From the NCBI GenBank assembly GCA_963691705.1, contig OY829537.1, positions 69,647,352 through 69,711,351 on the forward strand: a stretch of 64,000 nt of DNA. The letters run 5' to 3'. The stretch's first letter is position 1, and every line of letters begins with the position of its first letter. The notes below the pieces were generated by a model. The model worked only from the letters and a program-made list of their open reading frames with translations, was not told the origin of the DNA and made no database searches. Origin of the DNA: Viola odorata (Eukaryota; Streptophyta; Magnoliopsida; Malpighiales; Violaceae). This document shows, in pieces, positions 44,230 to 55,250 of the stretch. Position numbers and translations under genes: made by a program.

Positions 44230-44765
44230 TGATAAGATCCGAGATCTCTTCGGGTCGGAAAACGGCTGCTGCAGCTAGTCGGAGGGGAAGTGATTGGCGT
44301 CAGAGATACCTGCAAAGCGCCGGAGGGGGACTCCGGCGTAGACACTCCGATGCTTAAGTCAGTTCGAGTTTATAGAATGGTAGAGGTTCTCCAAGATGAT
44401 CTCGATCTTACCTTCTGTTTGAAAAGATGGGGGTATTTATAGGCCGAAGTTGGCGATACCTGACAGCGATAAGGGTGCAGCGATAAGCATCGTCCGAATA
44501 TATCGCCTCCAGCGATAATGGGTGAGCCATCGCGGGCGATAATCACATAAGGCCTATCAGGAGCGACATCCTCTTCGTTCCCCTAGGATGGGATGACATC
44601 GTGCCCGTAAAGATGCATGAGATCCCCCCCCCTGAAGTCGACCATCCTAGGAAACTTCCGCCGGCCCGGGCGATAGGTTGGTTTTTCAGGGAAGCGTGTA
44701 GAAACTCGTCAAGGATAGATGCCGTAGCTACAATAATGCCGTCAGGAGTATTCCAATTGTTATCA
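44230..44765 (-). repeat. 5' LTR of first Tat-type element
   Basis: 536 bp. The minus-strand TATA box CCTATAAATACC at 44432-44443 would drive gag-pol leftward. It differs from the other LTR at six bases, three of them clustered ('GACGCCGTGCGCG' versus 'GACATCGTGCCCG'), plus one missing G in a C run. Confidence 0.9.
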
Positions 44766-44899
44766 GAAACCTCCAGAACAGAAACAACAACCAGGCATTT
44801 GAAGAAAAAATTTCAGTGTGTTTTTCCATATTTTTGTCAAATTCAGAAGCAGAGGTTGATCCATTCCAAGACCTCGGGATGAACCGACCAGAACCAGAA

Positions 44900-47281
44900 A
44901 TGGCAAACCCAGCTGAACTGACCTTAAGAGAGCTCAACCAAGGAGCCGAGCAGGAGACCTTCTTGTGCATCAATTACCGTCCAGTACCCAATGACTGGGT
45001 CGTGAAAGCAACTGTGATGAATAGCTTCAGCAAATTCCGAGGCTACCCCACCGAAAATCCTTACAAACACCTCCAAAAATTTCAGTTTGAGTGTGATGCT
45101 TTGAAGCCTAATGGAGTGAGCCTTGAGAGAGCCAAATTGAGGGCCTTTCCATGGTCTTTGGAAGACTCTGCCAAGAGTTGGTTCTTCAGCCTTGCTCACA
45201 ACTCTATCAACACTTGGGCAGAAATGGCAGCGACCTTCCTAAAGAAATATTGGTCCGCAACCAAGGCAGGGGCAGCAAGGAAAAATCTTGTTTCCATTCA
45301 GCAACATGGTGATGAGTCCTTTGGGGAATATTATCAAAGATTTAAAGACCTTCAAGAGGTCTATCCAACCCATGGCATACCCGAACAATCACTCATTCAA
45401 TATCTTTATGATGGCATGTGTATTAAGGATAAAGAGAAGCTTGATTCATCTGCTGGAGGAGCCTTGTTAGACTTAACACCAAGTCGAGCAAGAGCTCTCA
45501 TTCAAACCTTGGCGAATAATTGCCAACAAAATGGAACTCATGACCGTTCAACAAATGGATTGAATGTGGCTGCCATTGAGAGACACCTAGAAGAAATCTC
45601 CACATTCATGAAAAGTTTTCCAGCCACCATTGCTCAAACTCAACAAAATCAGCCTCCCTTTGAATGGAGGAACTTCAACCCAATGCCACCACAAAATAAC
45701 CACCCACCAACCCAACCTCAACTACCTCAAATACCTGCACCTCCACAGCCACCACAACTCACTGCACCACCACAACAGCCCCTTGAGGAGACCCTTAAAC
45801 AAATCCTCTTACCATTCATTCAATCTACCCAATCCACCATGGCCAACCTCCAAGAACAAATAATACAACTCTCCATGAATCAACAGAACACATCAGGGCC
45901 ATTGCCATCCAACACTATTGATAATCCTAAGCATGTTGTTAATGCCATGACTTTACGAAGTGGAAAAGATCTGCCACCAAGGGTCAGTTCATCCCTAGAC
46001 CTCGGGATGAACCAACCAGAACAGCCACAAGAATCTGAAACAGAAGTGTTTCAGGAATCATCTACTCCAGTAGGTGAAACACCCATTCCAACTCCAGAAG
46101 CCTCAAACCCTCGGGTAACCCCTTTTCCCTTTCCCGAAAGGTCTTTAAAAACCAAGAAGGAAAGGGATGAGAAGAAAATTCTTGATGTTTTTCGCAAAGT
46201 TGCCATTAATGTGCCTTTGCTAGATTTCGTTTCTCAGGTTCCTAAGTATGCTAAATTCTTAAAGGACCTTTGTACTAACAAGAAGAAACTAGCAAGCATA
46301 GAAAGGGTGAGCTTCAACGAAAACGTTTCCGCAATGCTACAAAAGAAACTTCCCCCGAAATGCAAAGACCAAGGTACTTTCGTAATTCCTTGTAAAATCG
46401 GAAACAAAGAGGTAGAGAAAGCATTGTGTGACCTTGGAGCAGGTATAAATGTCATGTCTCTTTCTGTTTTTAAAACTTTGAATTTTGGAAATCTCAAGAA
46501 AACAAGAGTTGTGATACAACTTGCTGATGGATCAACAATCCACCCCGAGGGTGTAGTAGAAGATGTCTTGGTTCAGGTAAAAGGCTTTATATTCCCTGTT
46601 GATTTCTATATTGTTGACATGAAAAATGAAGATGTCACAAAAGCCACTGATGTGATACTTGGTAGACCCTTTTTAAGGACAGCCCATGCTAAAATAGATG
46701 TGTATGATGGGTGTTTGACACTTGAATTTGCAGGAGAAACAATTAAATTCAATATGTATGATGCAATCGAATACCCCAATGAAACACATAGTGTTAATTT
46801 TCTAGATGTTATTGACCCTTGTGATGATGATGTTACTGAAATTAACCATGTTGATCCTTTAGAATGTGTTCTTAGTGAGAGTTTATGGAAGGCCAAGTTG
46901 GAAACATTAAAGGATAAATCCATGGCCAAATCAGAAATGCAAGACCTTGTCATGGAGATGGATGCACAACACACCCCTGTAGGTATTGTACAAGCCTTGA
47001 ATTTATCAGATCAGCACGTCCATCCCAAGGTCTTGACTATTGGGCAGAAGGTCCTCCTCTTTGTCACAAGATTTCGTTTCATGACCGGTAAGTCTACATC
47101 CCGTTGGACTGGTCCTTTCATTATCACTAATGTTTACCCTCATGGTGCCATAGAAATTCAGAGCTTACAGAACCAGAAGATATTAGGTGAATGAGCGACG
47201 CCTTAAGCCCTTTTTCGAAGAATTCAAAGAACATGATGTGGAGAGCACCACACTTGGATTACCTCATTATGATGTCGTTTG
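44900..47281 (+). pseudogene. Athila gag-protease fused in frame to integrase tail
   Basis: The start is taken at ATG 44900 (MANPAELTLREL), as usual for Athila gag; the frame is open upstream. Gag spans about residues 1-420 ('FRGYPTENPYKHL', 'RAKLRAFPWSLEDSAKSWF', 'ESFGEYYQRFKDLQ', and a Gln/Pro-rich stretch). Then come 'MTLRSGKDLPP' and the protease 'CDLGAGINVMSLSVF' and 'VILGRPFLRTA'. After 'LWKAKLETLKDKS' the sequence jumps to the far end of pol: 'QKVLLFVTRFRFMTGKSTSR', 'WTGPFIITNVYPHGAIEI'. RT, RNase H and the integrase core (over 1,000 residues in autonomous relatives) are missing. The frame stays open for 764 residues until a small indel near 47187; in the next frame the true tail 'RRLKPFFEEFKEHDVEST' ends at 47281. 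A non-autonomous derivative that could supply only Gag. Confidence 0.88.
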
Positions 47282-48803
47282 AACCAGCACCACACAGTCG
47301 AGTCCGAGACTATAAACGGGGACGCTACATGGGAGGCAACCCATGTCATTTCATGCCTTTTCCTCTGATCATTCAAGGCAACATGAATGGATCTCAGTCA
47401 GGTCGCTTCGTCCCAAGGCCTTGACATGAGCAGACCAAACCCTCAGCCCAACACCTTCCGCCCCTCCACAAACTAATGCCCCCCGGTTATTTCTTTTCCT
47501 TTTCCTTTGAACTTTATTTTATTTTCTTCACTGCATGCTTATTGCTTGATTGCTTGTTTGTTTGGTCTCTTTCACATTGAGGACAATGTGTCCGATAAGT
47601 GTGGGGGAGAGACACTTTCGTGATTTGTTTTTTTTTTTAATGCATGATTTTTATTCTGATTTTTATGCATGTTTATTTCTGTTTGTTTTTCCCTTTTTCC
47701 TGCATGTTTATTTCATTTTAATGCTTACACAACTGCCTGTTTTTATTTTATTTTTGCATGAGTTTTGTTTTTCCTTTTTGTTGTGTTCCACCCTTTTTGG
47801 CATGAAATTTAATCTCGAAAACTTATCCTATGCACACACTTGATTTATCAACTCTGTCCTGCAATATTGAATACATCAGACCTTGCAATTTGAGCATTCA
47901 TTCCCATAGTTGTATGATTAGTTTTGCTGTCCTAGGAAGTGCTTTGCTAGGGCTGATTGTTTGCTTCTCCTTAGATCTTGGGATAAGGATCCTAACCTCT
48001 CATTGCTGCTAAAGTCCTTTAATTTTGCTTGCTTGTGTACCATTTAAATTCCTTGTGTGTGGATTCTCATCATACCCTCCGGATTGCACGATGTTGGTGG
48101 TTCGGCACCATCATCCCAATTTGGAGAAACTTCCGTTCGGTTGTGTGCTAACCCCGTTTTTGGGCCGACCATAGCACCATGACGAGAGTCAAGTCTGCAT
48201 GTGCATGTTTGTGATTTCAGAAAAATGGGTTTGTGGAAAGAAAGGAGGTATAAGAGGCCGAAGGCCTAGAGAAAAGAAAAGAAAGGAATGTGGAAAGAAG
48301 AAGAGAAAAACAGGAAAAAATAGAAAAAGAAAAAGAAAAAAAAAAGGAAGAAAAGAAAAAGAAAAAGAAAATAGAATAAAGGAGGTGAAGAAGAATAAAA
48401 GAAGCCTTTGGCTCACTTCATGTTTTAATAATGTTCTTTGCCTATTGCTTGCATTTTTAATTTTGCATGAGAGTCAGCAGCAATGTTTGGTTAAAGAGTC
48501 GAAAGGAGAAGAAAACTAAGGCCCTAGGTTTGTATTTTCTGGTTGAGCAGCAGCTTATCATACCACTATCTGAATGCTTGCTCATTTGTGATGTTTGGTG
48601 TGTTGAATCTTGCTTGAAAGAGTTGATCTTTGAGGTGTGTGCTTAAGTCAAGTCTAGGGATTTAATTTCTGCTCGAATGGGGTGCTGTTTGTTTGTTACT
48701 TTTGTGTCTTGTTTGTGTGTCTGTTTCTGTTGTGTTTGTGTCTTTTCTATGTCTGTTCTTAGTTCATGCTTGGGGGCAAGCATGGATTAAGTGTGGGGGA
48801 ATA
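47282..48803 (+). mobile_element. 3' non-coding region of Athila-like element
   Basis: No gene is seen. It contains 'ATTGAGGACAATGTGTCCG' and 'TAAGTGTGGGGGAGAG' (47575-47613), a pyrimidine-rich stretch, an almost pure purine tract (about 48233-48400), and at the end 'GCTTGGGGGCAAGCATGG' with the polypurine signal TTAAGTGTGGGGGAA (48788-48802). Long frames across the purine tract on both strands are compositional artefacts. Confidence 0.7.
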
Positions 48804-50345
48804 TGATTGATGGTATATTTTGGTTGTTTTATTATCTCTTTTCCTAGTAATTGAGATGGTAAATATGCTACTTTGAGCCTACTTGCTTCCTTTCTTATGA
48901 TTCAGCCTTTGGAGCATCAATGTGAAGGAAAGGAGCAGAAAGCTTGAAGAATAGAGCTAAAATCAATCATCTGGTGTTGATGTCCCGTTTTCTGTTTTTG
49001 CTGCCTTGAAGTTGGTTCGTTCGTCCCAGGGCCACTTCTCTATTTTGCCGAAATCAGCTCTCATCTAGGCCTCGACAAGAAGCGACCTGACGAAATTCCA
49101 GCTGGAACAGCACTTACTCATGACGTGGCACTCCGCATTTGTTTATTCCTGAGTGCGATTTTTGTCTCCTTGGAACCCGATTTTGCAGACACAAGACTTC
49201 TTGAGCTCCTATTTTATTCTCCACTTTGCTAACAAGTGCATGGAAGCTTGGAGCAACATTCTTCTTGTTCTTGTGAAGAATGTTCTTATTATTTTATTAG
49301 CACCTTGTGGAATTTTTAGGGAGGAGAGTTGACTGCCATAAGGACATCTTTGAACATAATTTACACATCATCTAGGAGGGCAGTAGCAAGGAGGAGGACA
49401 GCAAGAAGAGGAGAGCATTCGGACTGAAGAAGGGCAGAGAACAGTAGGAGCAACAAAAAGGAGAAATCCTGCACTTTTCATTTCCAGATTTTCCAGCTTT
49501 GCTTGTATTTCGGATTTGAACTTATTTTTGTAATTTCGGTTATGACTTGTGGCTAAACCTCTAGATTCCTGGTAGGGATCTAGAGGTAGACAATCTATGT
49601 TTGTTTTGAGACCATGTTGATCTTTAAATAGAAATGGTTTTCATATTTCTTTTCTCCTTGTTTTAACTTCAATTTATTCATGTTAAGTTTGAGTTTGGCC
49701 AACTTGGATTTTGACTTGAATGAATATTGTCAGCTCCTCTGAAATTGAGTATTATCCATGATTGGGGGAACACATGTAGACATTCTCTAATGACTGCGAT
49801 TGGTCCAGCATTAAGAGAAAGAAGGAAAGAATTAGGCCAGGATGACGATCTCCATCTCAAGGCCTTGGGACGAATGGGCTTCCTGCGTGACAGTTGGTGG
49901 GAATGTTACCACTTGACCAGGTTGGCGCTTGGGATGTTGACGAACTCATCCGTAGGTCTAGAGAAGGGTTTAATACGCTTAGAAATCTAAACAGACTTGA
50001 TTTCTCAAACTTCTCTATGAAACCATTTTGAAAATGTTATTTGTCAATGATCAACAACATAGAATTGTCACCTCAAAGAGATCTCTACCTGGGATTATTT
50101 CTCTACTGATTTTCTCTACTTACTACTGTTTTCTTGCATACAACTTTCGTTCATTCCATTGCAATACTGTTTAATCAAGATTTCACCTCAAAAACTTGGT
50201 ATTCTACTTGGTTATTTTCAGGAACAACAAGAATTAGTCAAGCTTGTCTCTGTGGGATCGATCCTCTCATCACTATCTACATTTTATTGTAGCTTAGCAC
50301 TGAGTTGTATTTTTATTTATTTCGGGACATGCGACACACCCGTCA
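48804..50345 (+). repeat. 3' LTR of Athila-like element
   Basis: 1,542 bp, matching 27168-28710 except for four substitutions and one T in a T run. It ends CACACCCGTCA, where the interrupted gag of the outer element resumes. Confidence 0.9.
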
Positions 50346-51055
50346 GTATCAATCTCGTCCGGAGTCACCTCACCATTGTCCTTAATGATCACTCTATTGT
50401 TGGGACATTGGCTAGAAGTGTGTCCTCGACGTGTGCATGTATGGCATAAAATATCTCGCGTTCGCACACGAGTTGAAGATGGAACATCTCTTGCCAAACA
50501 TGTGTTGGGGTTGTCTCTCTGCTTGCGCTCGCCGCTGCATAGCCCTGGTGGTGGCCTATGCACACCATAACGCAATGACCCTTGTGCATCATAGTACTCA
50601 TCATAGTACCTCTGTTGTGAACCTTGCGCTTCATAGTGTTACTCTTGCCAGTGGGCGGGTAGGAATCGTTGCCTCATGAATATCTTCATATCATTCCAAG
50701 TGGAGATTGGGTCGATTCTAAGGCTTCGCATTTGATAATTCAAATCATTCCACCAATGAGTAGCGTCTCCAAAGAACCCAACCGATGCCATCTTTACTTT
50801 CTCCTCCTCTGAGTAGTTGTGATAAACAAAGATCGATTGAATCTTCCTTTCCCACGCTAGATATGTATCCGGGTTATTTGTTCCTCCAAAGGAAGGGATT
50901 TTCATCTTTGTTTTTCCTAGATTGGCATCATCTCTATTCTCAAATCTAGGTCGCCTTTCACCCATTCTGTCTTGCCTCATATAGGCATCATCTTCATACC
51001 ACTGCTTCTCACGCCACTCATGCCAACGCGCCTGATATTCTCGACTTCTCAACAT
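50346..51055 (-). pseudogene. Gag-like protein of the pol-less element, N-terminal part
   Basis: The minus frame begins with the Met of MLRSREYQARWHEW. It contains 'KMKIPSFGGTNNPDTYLAWE', 'IFVYHNYSEEEKVKMASVGF', 'ATHWWNDL' and 'WNDMKIFMRQRFLPAHWQE', the retrotransposon gag (capsid) pattern of Ty3/gypsy elements. One in-frame TAA (50639-50641) follows, then a Tyr/Gln-rich stretch and a zinc knuckle 'CHTCTRRGHTSSQC' (CX2CX4HX4C). At 'PDEID' the frame is cut by the Athila-like insertion and continues at 27167. Apart from the one stop it is intact; it would package RNA but has no enzymes attached. Confidence 0.85.
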
Positions 51056-51368
51056 GACTCTTAATAAAAATAAAAATAAACAAAGACACTTTGGGAGACT
51101 ATTTTTTTTTATGACTTTTGACACTTTTTGGGGACTGATTTCTGTGACCCTATTTGACACTTTGGGGATTGATTTTTTTGTGACTCTTTTTTCGTAAATA
51201 AAAGACTCAAACAAACCGCACTTCCAATTTGTTTTTACAAAGACACAAAACTAGATCTAGAAAATTGTTTTCTAAATCGACTCAACTCCAAACGGAAATA
51301 GCATGACACAAAACGAAAAGATAACTTGAAAAGTAAAGATAAATGGATAGATACCAAACCGTAGAACG

Positions 51369-51385
51369 CCTTTGCTCCGCTACCA
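51369..51385 (-). other. Primer binding site of gag-only element
   Basis: The minus strand reads TGGTAGCGGAGCAAAGG just inside the right LTR. It resembles the initiator-Met primer site TGGTATCAGAGC used by many plant gypsy and copia elements. Confidence 0.65.
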
Positions 51386-51387
51386 AC

Positions 51388-52256
51388 TGATACGATCCTA
51401 GTTGCGTAGGATACGTAACGAGTAATTCCCGATCTAGTTCTAGGCTTGGCTTTCGATGCGGAAGAATGATAACTCAATACGACTGTTTAACCCTTCTAAT
51501 ATCCGTATATTAGCCAACCTAAACTTATCAAATGAGGTTCTTGAAACGATCTCTAACCCTGCTAATATCTTGTATTAGCCAAACTAGAGCTACGATTCAA
51601 TGGAGTAGATGTTCGGGTTTTACTTGCTATCCTAATCGAGTATCCGGACTCAAAGAGGGACAAGGTTCGCGAAGAACAATTGAGAAAACTCTCTGGTTTT
51701 TTTTTTATTTCAATATAACGTCCATAATAATGAAGAGGGTGGCTCCTTTAAATAGGAGAAAACCCTAAATCCTTACAATAGGAAACCTTCTCCTAATAGA
51801 ACTTCTAATTAAGTAATTAAAATAAATCTAAACTAATTTAGCTAATTAATAAGGAAACTAATTAAATAAATCCATAACTAATAAAGCATAGAAATCACCA
51901 AATCAGGAAAAACCATAATAAATCCATAATTCCCTTTTTGGCGCAATCTGGAACTGTCAGGACGTGATTACATCGAGTGTGTGGCGTGATCACATCAGCT
52001 GGAGCTCGATACTACTGGTCTTGACGTAATTACGCCGGGATAAGGCGTAATCACGTCCATTCTGCACAGGGAAATCTCGACGAGCATAACTTTTGATCCA
52101 TTCGTCCAATTGATCTGAAACGTGTCCCAAAGGGAAGCTAACATCTTGAAGTTTACATCAAGACTCTGTTATCTCAAATCGGACTCCATTTTCTTGTTCA
52201 TCTGCTTGTTACGAACATACAATGTGCCATGCATGATACATCCTAGGATCGTATCA
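51388..52256 (-). repeat. Right LTR (5') of gag-only element
   Basis: 869 bp, about 98 percent identical by hand count to 25328-26196, with the same 11-bp terminal inverted repeat. It is followed by the TTGTT target duplication. Confidence 0.9.
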
Positions 52257-52261
52257 TTGTT

Positions 52262-53092
52262 GGTAGTTGCAAATGTGCATTACCTTGGTTTTGAGGTTGT
52301 TATTTTGAGGTGCATGGTTGGTATGGAGCTGATTTTTGGCCCAACTAAAATTGGGATGATTTCTCCAACCTAGGTTGTCGAGATTGGAATAAAGATTGTT
52401 ATTTGGAGGAAACTTTCCTTATTGATTTTGGTTAAAACCAAAAGCTGCATACACTTGCATGCTATCTTATGGTGGTGTTGGCTGAATCATGTGACAATGG
52501 TTAGTGGTGTAATCTACCTGGCAACAGATCCCACAAACACTTGCAATTGAGCTAGGTGTAGTAACTTGATTCTGAACACCTATAGAAAGATATTGCATAA
52601 AGTTAGATATATTAGAGGTGTTGTTCTAAAGAAATATAGTTCAAATCAAAAATTGTTGTGGCAATTTTCTGCCATAGTTTAAAGTAAGGTTTTGGCTCTT
52701 ATTGGAGTGAGGTCTTATAGAGCTCCTCCAACTGCTGCATCCATTTTATCTTTTTCCTTCTGACTCATCCAATCATAGAAGTACTATATGAATGTTTGAT
52801 CAGTCACTCCATGTGTTGGGAAAATATCTTGCAAGTCCTTGAATCTTTGATGATACTCCCCAAAACTTTCATTCCCTCTCTGTTGTATGGAAAAAAGTTT
52901 TTTCTGGCTGCTCCAGCCTTGGTTGTATTCTAATACTTGTTCAGAAATGTGGCTGACATTTGAGCCCATGTAGTGATGGTGTTGTGAGGTAAACTGTAGA
53001 ACTAATTCGTTGCTGAATCCTCCAATGACCAGGGAAAAGCCCTCAACTTAGCTCTATCAATGGAAACTTCTAGAGGTTTTAGTGTGATCCGT
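52262..53092 (-). pseudogene. Athila-type gag relic, upstream half
   Basis: The minus strand encodes 'VSIDRAKLRAFPWSLED' near 53070-53020, 'WAQMSATFLNKY', then after stops 'SIQQRGNESFGEYHQRFKDL' and 'IFPTHGVTDQTFI' (52880-52785). Further left it reads 'WRNHPNFSW', the conserved motif before the Athila protease. It is clearly homologous to the gag at 44900-47281 but much more decayed (many stops). It is the oldest recognisable layer of the nest; its other half lies at 24575-25327. Confidence 0.8.
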
Positions 53093-54114
53093 GATCGCGC
53101 ATTTTTATTGTAGGTTTTTCTCCCTTATTTCGGCCCTTTTGAGGGCATAATACTTATGATTTGCCCATTTTCCACATCCTTTTGCGGATCAGTGGCTAAA
53201 GGAAGAAAAGAGCGAAAGCGAGTGATTTTGGAAGGATTTCTGGAACTTTAGAGCATCGAGGCCTAGAAGAGTGGAAGGTCATCGTGCCCTCGATGCTAAC
53301 TAGACCAGTGAGCAGTCTTGTGCCCTTGACATATCCGCATCAGATCAAAGATCAAAAGCCAAAGAAAGGAATCTCCGAAGATTCGCACGGGATTCCAAGC
53401 GTTTCTAGAAGATGTCGGGCGCTGCCAAAAGATCCCAGAATATTTCCTGCCATGGGCGCGTCCTTCCTATGTGCTGTCACCCTCTCATGCACTGACACTC
53501 TCTCTCCTAAGCTGTATTTTGTCCCTTAGCTAGTTTTTAAGCTATTTAAGCTAAACTTTAGGGTTTTTGTAAAGGAGGCTGATCCTAAGACACTCTCTCT
53601 CTTTACCAAAATTTTAGGGATTCTCTCTTCCTCTTTTTGGGCACCGCCGTCAGCTTGTAAAAGGAAAAGCATTGATTTCCTCAATTGGTTTATTCTAATA
53701 TACTTCTCTTTTATTTTCTTTTAATATTGTTTATGTTATTCTCCTCTTATACTTGTTGTTTATATTTTATTATGATTAGCTAAGTTCCATCTTCCTTAAT
53801 AAAGGGTGTTTCAAGGGTTGTAAGGTTCGACTAAGAGGCCTAAAGCATGCTTAATACATTCTCTTGTCATATTCGGTTGTTTATCGTTTTATTTCTATGC
53901 TCATTTAGAAATGTTGAGGGCTTGATCAACTGTTAATATTTCTGTGTGAGTACTGTCATTCTCTTGGTTATAACTAACGTGAAGCCTTGGGTTAAAGTAG
54001 ACACCTAGTGGGGACATCGCGAGAGGTCTTTCGTCTAGGGGTAAATGGTCATTTAGGGTATGTGATGCGAGCTTGACATACTGAGATGTCACGCCCTAGA
54101 TATGTCTTGCCTCC
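53093..54114 (+). repeat. Truncated Athila-type LTR
   Basis: It starts near TGTGATCCGTGATCGCGC inside the gag relic. The 3' half (53760-54110) resembles 23760-24060 ('GGTGTTTCAAGGGTTG', 'TTGATCAACTG', 'GTCATTCTCTTGGTTATAAC'). The second Tat-type element interrupts it at 54115, so its end lies outside the window. The 81-aa frame at 53284-53529 has no known motif. Confidence 0.55.
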
Positions 54115-54684
54115 TGATAAGATTTTGTTTTCTGCTGAAGGATGTATAGTGGAACGGCTTCTCTCAGATCAGTAGTCACGACGGTCCGCGGTACCTGCAA
54201 TACGCCGGAGGGGGTCTCCGGTGGAAACACTCCGATGCTTAAGTCAGTATGTGTACTGAATTTGGCAGAGCTTGGGCCAGTCAGATTAAGCTTACCTGCC
54301 TCCTTTGAGGGGGAGGTATATATATAGAAGAATTGAGCATTTCCACGTTTGGGAATAGCTAGAGAGCTATCCCTAACGTTAGGGATCATGGTTCGCCCCT
54401 CGGATGATATGTTACCGTGGCGGTAGCCATGGGATAAATGCTACCACGATAGGGTAGCGACTGAGTGGTCCCCCTGACGCGTGGTATTCCTCAGAATGAG
54501 ACAGCTCCTCGAGCCATCTAGAAGGTTTGTTTGGGGAGACTCCTGAGCACTGTTTGGCCCTCGTGGTGTCAGCCTCTGGGTAGGCGGTGGCCCTCTATCC
54601 ACCGCGACGGTGGGAACAGTGATTTCTTCTTTCAGTTCAGGGCAATAGACGGAAATACCCTTTTCCTTAGGTGGATTGTTATCA
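54115..54684 (-). repeat. 3' LTR of second Tat-type element
   Basis: 570 bp, from TGATAAGATTTTG to GGATTGTTATCA. It shares 'CGCCGGAGGGGG.CTCCGG', 'ACTCCGATGCTTAAGTCAGT' and the 'TAAGCCCAACTGAAAA' boundary with the first element, but is strongly diverged elsewhere. A minus-strand TATA box (CTATATATATACC) lies at 54315-54327. Confidence 0.85.
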
Positions 54685-54866
54685 TAAGCCCAACTGAAAA
54701 TGAGCCCGACTGTTCACCAAGGGCTAACGCCCCTTCTCCGTGAGGTATCAGAGCGTTTCCTTGTCAGGAAGTGGTTTAGATGATTTTTGTCAGGGCTTAT
54801 AAATTGAAGTTTCTTCTGCGCAGGTTTCCTCGCACTTGCACGTCCCTTTCTTTTCCATATTTCGCC

Positions 54867-55250
54867 ATGGATGAACTGACCCAAAATTTCCTGATCTCCA
54901 AAACTTTGACCTTGAAGAACCTTACTGAAGGTGACATCGGCTTTCTGGAGAGGATGATCACCAAGACCTCGGAGGATGTCCTGGAGTTGCAGGGGATACT
55001 TACCCCTATTTTGTCCAAACAGCTGGGAATATCTTTGGAGGACTTCCGTCCGTTGGAGAGCTTGGCGAAGTTGGCCACTACTACTGCCCACCTTGACGTG
55101 GTTGCCTCGATGCTGCAGCAGCGGAAGGACTTGCTAGCCTGCTGCTTGAAGGGGATGAGGGCCTGCTCCGCTGAGCTGACCTCCGTTGCTGAGGCGCTGA
55201 GGGATATCCCGGTCGTACCAGGGGAGGATGATGCTGGATCCAATGTCTGA
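54867..55250 (+). CDS. Antisense ORF1 homologue, 127 aa, unknown function
   Basis: An intact frame starts MDELTQNFLISK and contains 'KTSEDVLELQGIL', 'GISLEDFRPLES', 'ASMLQQRKDLLACCLKGMRA' and a C-terminal 'VPGEDDAGS'. It aligns end to end with 30320-30697. TTATAAA lies at 54797-54803, and an 'ATAAATAAATGG' polyadenylation-like signal follows at about 55328. It stays open in an element whose pol and gene 4 are broken, which strengthens the case that the protein has been useful to the element. The start is chosen at the conserved MD(E/N)LT; the frame is open upstream. Confidence 0.75.
   Translation: MDELTQNFLISKTLTLKNLTEGDIGFLERMITKTSEDVLELQGILTPILSKQLGISLEDFRPLESLAKLATTTAHLDVVASMLQQRKDLLACCLKGMRACSAELTSVAEALRDIPVVPGEDDAGSNV

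Larger units (their letters stand above)
28812..44765 (-). mobile_element. Nearly complete Tat-type gypsy element with antisense gene cassette
   Basis: A 15.95-kb element with LTRs of 537 bp (28812-29348) and 536 bp (44230-44765) and a perfect target duplication GAAAC (28807-28811, 44766-44770). The minus strand carries gag-protease-RT-RNase H-second RNase H-integrase in one frame with two stops. The plus strand, downstream of pol, carries at least four extra genes (30320-37287) converging on pol at a tandem-repeat block. A second, RNase HI-like domain after the ordinary RNase H is typical of the Tat lineage (Ogre, Retand, TatI-III). The LTRs differ at 6 sites plus one indel. Confidence 0.92.
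27168..50345 (+). mobile_element. Athila-like element with internal pol deletion
   Basis: Two LTRs of 1,543 and 1,542 bp differ at 4 sites plus one indel by hand count. A textbook primer site TGGCGCCGCTGCCGGGGA follows the left LTR, and TTAAGTGTGGGGGAA precedes the right LTR. The coding part (44900-47281) has gag, protease and the integrase tail, while RT, RNase H and the integrase core are missing. A 16-kb Tat-type element sits between the primer site and gag. Flanks GATAT (27163-27167) and GTAT (50346-50349) are probably a mutated target duplication, because removing the element restores the frame of the host gag. Confidence 0.85.
25328..52256 (-). mobile_element. Gag-only (pol-less) gypsy-type element
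   Basis: Two 869-bp LTRs (25328-26196 and 51388-52256) share TGATACGATCC...GGATCGTATCA ends and a perfect TTGTT target duplication (25323-25327, 52257-52261). A tRNA-iMet-like primer site follows the right LTR and a purine tract precedes the left, so it is minus-oriented. Once the nested element 27168-50345 is removed, the internal part is only about 2 kb. It encodes one gag-like protein with a zinc knuckle and no protease, RT or integrase. Such gag-only plant elements have been described as TR-GAGs. By hand count the LTRs differ at about 15 of 869 sites. Confidence 0.85.

Noticed and set aside
48199..48519. 106-aa Lys/Glu-rich frame and its antisense Phe-rich frame
   Set aside because: Purine tract artefact in the Athila 3' region.
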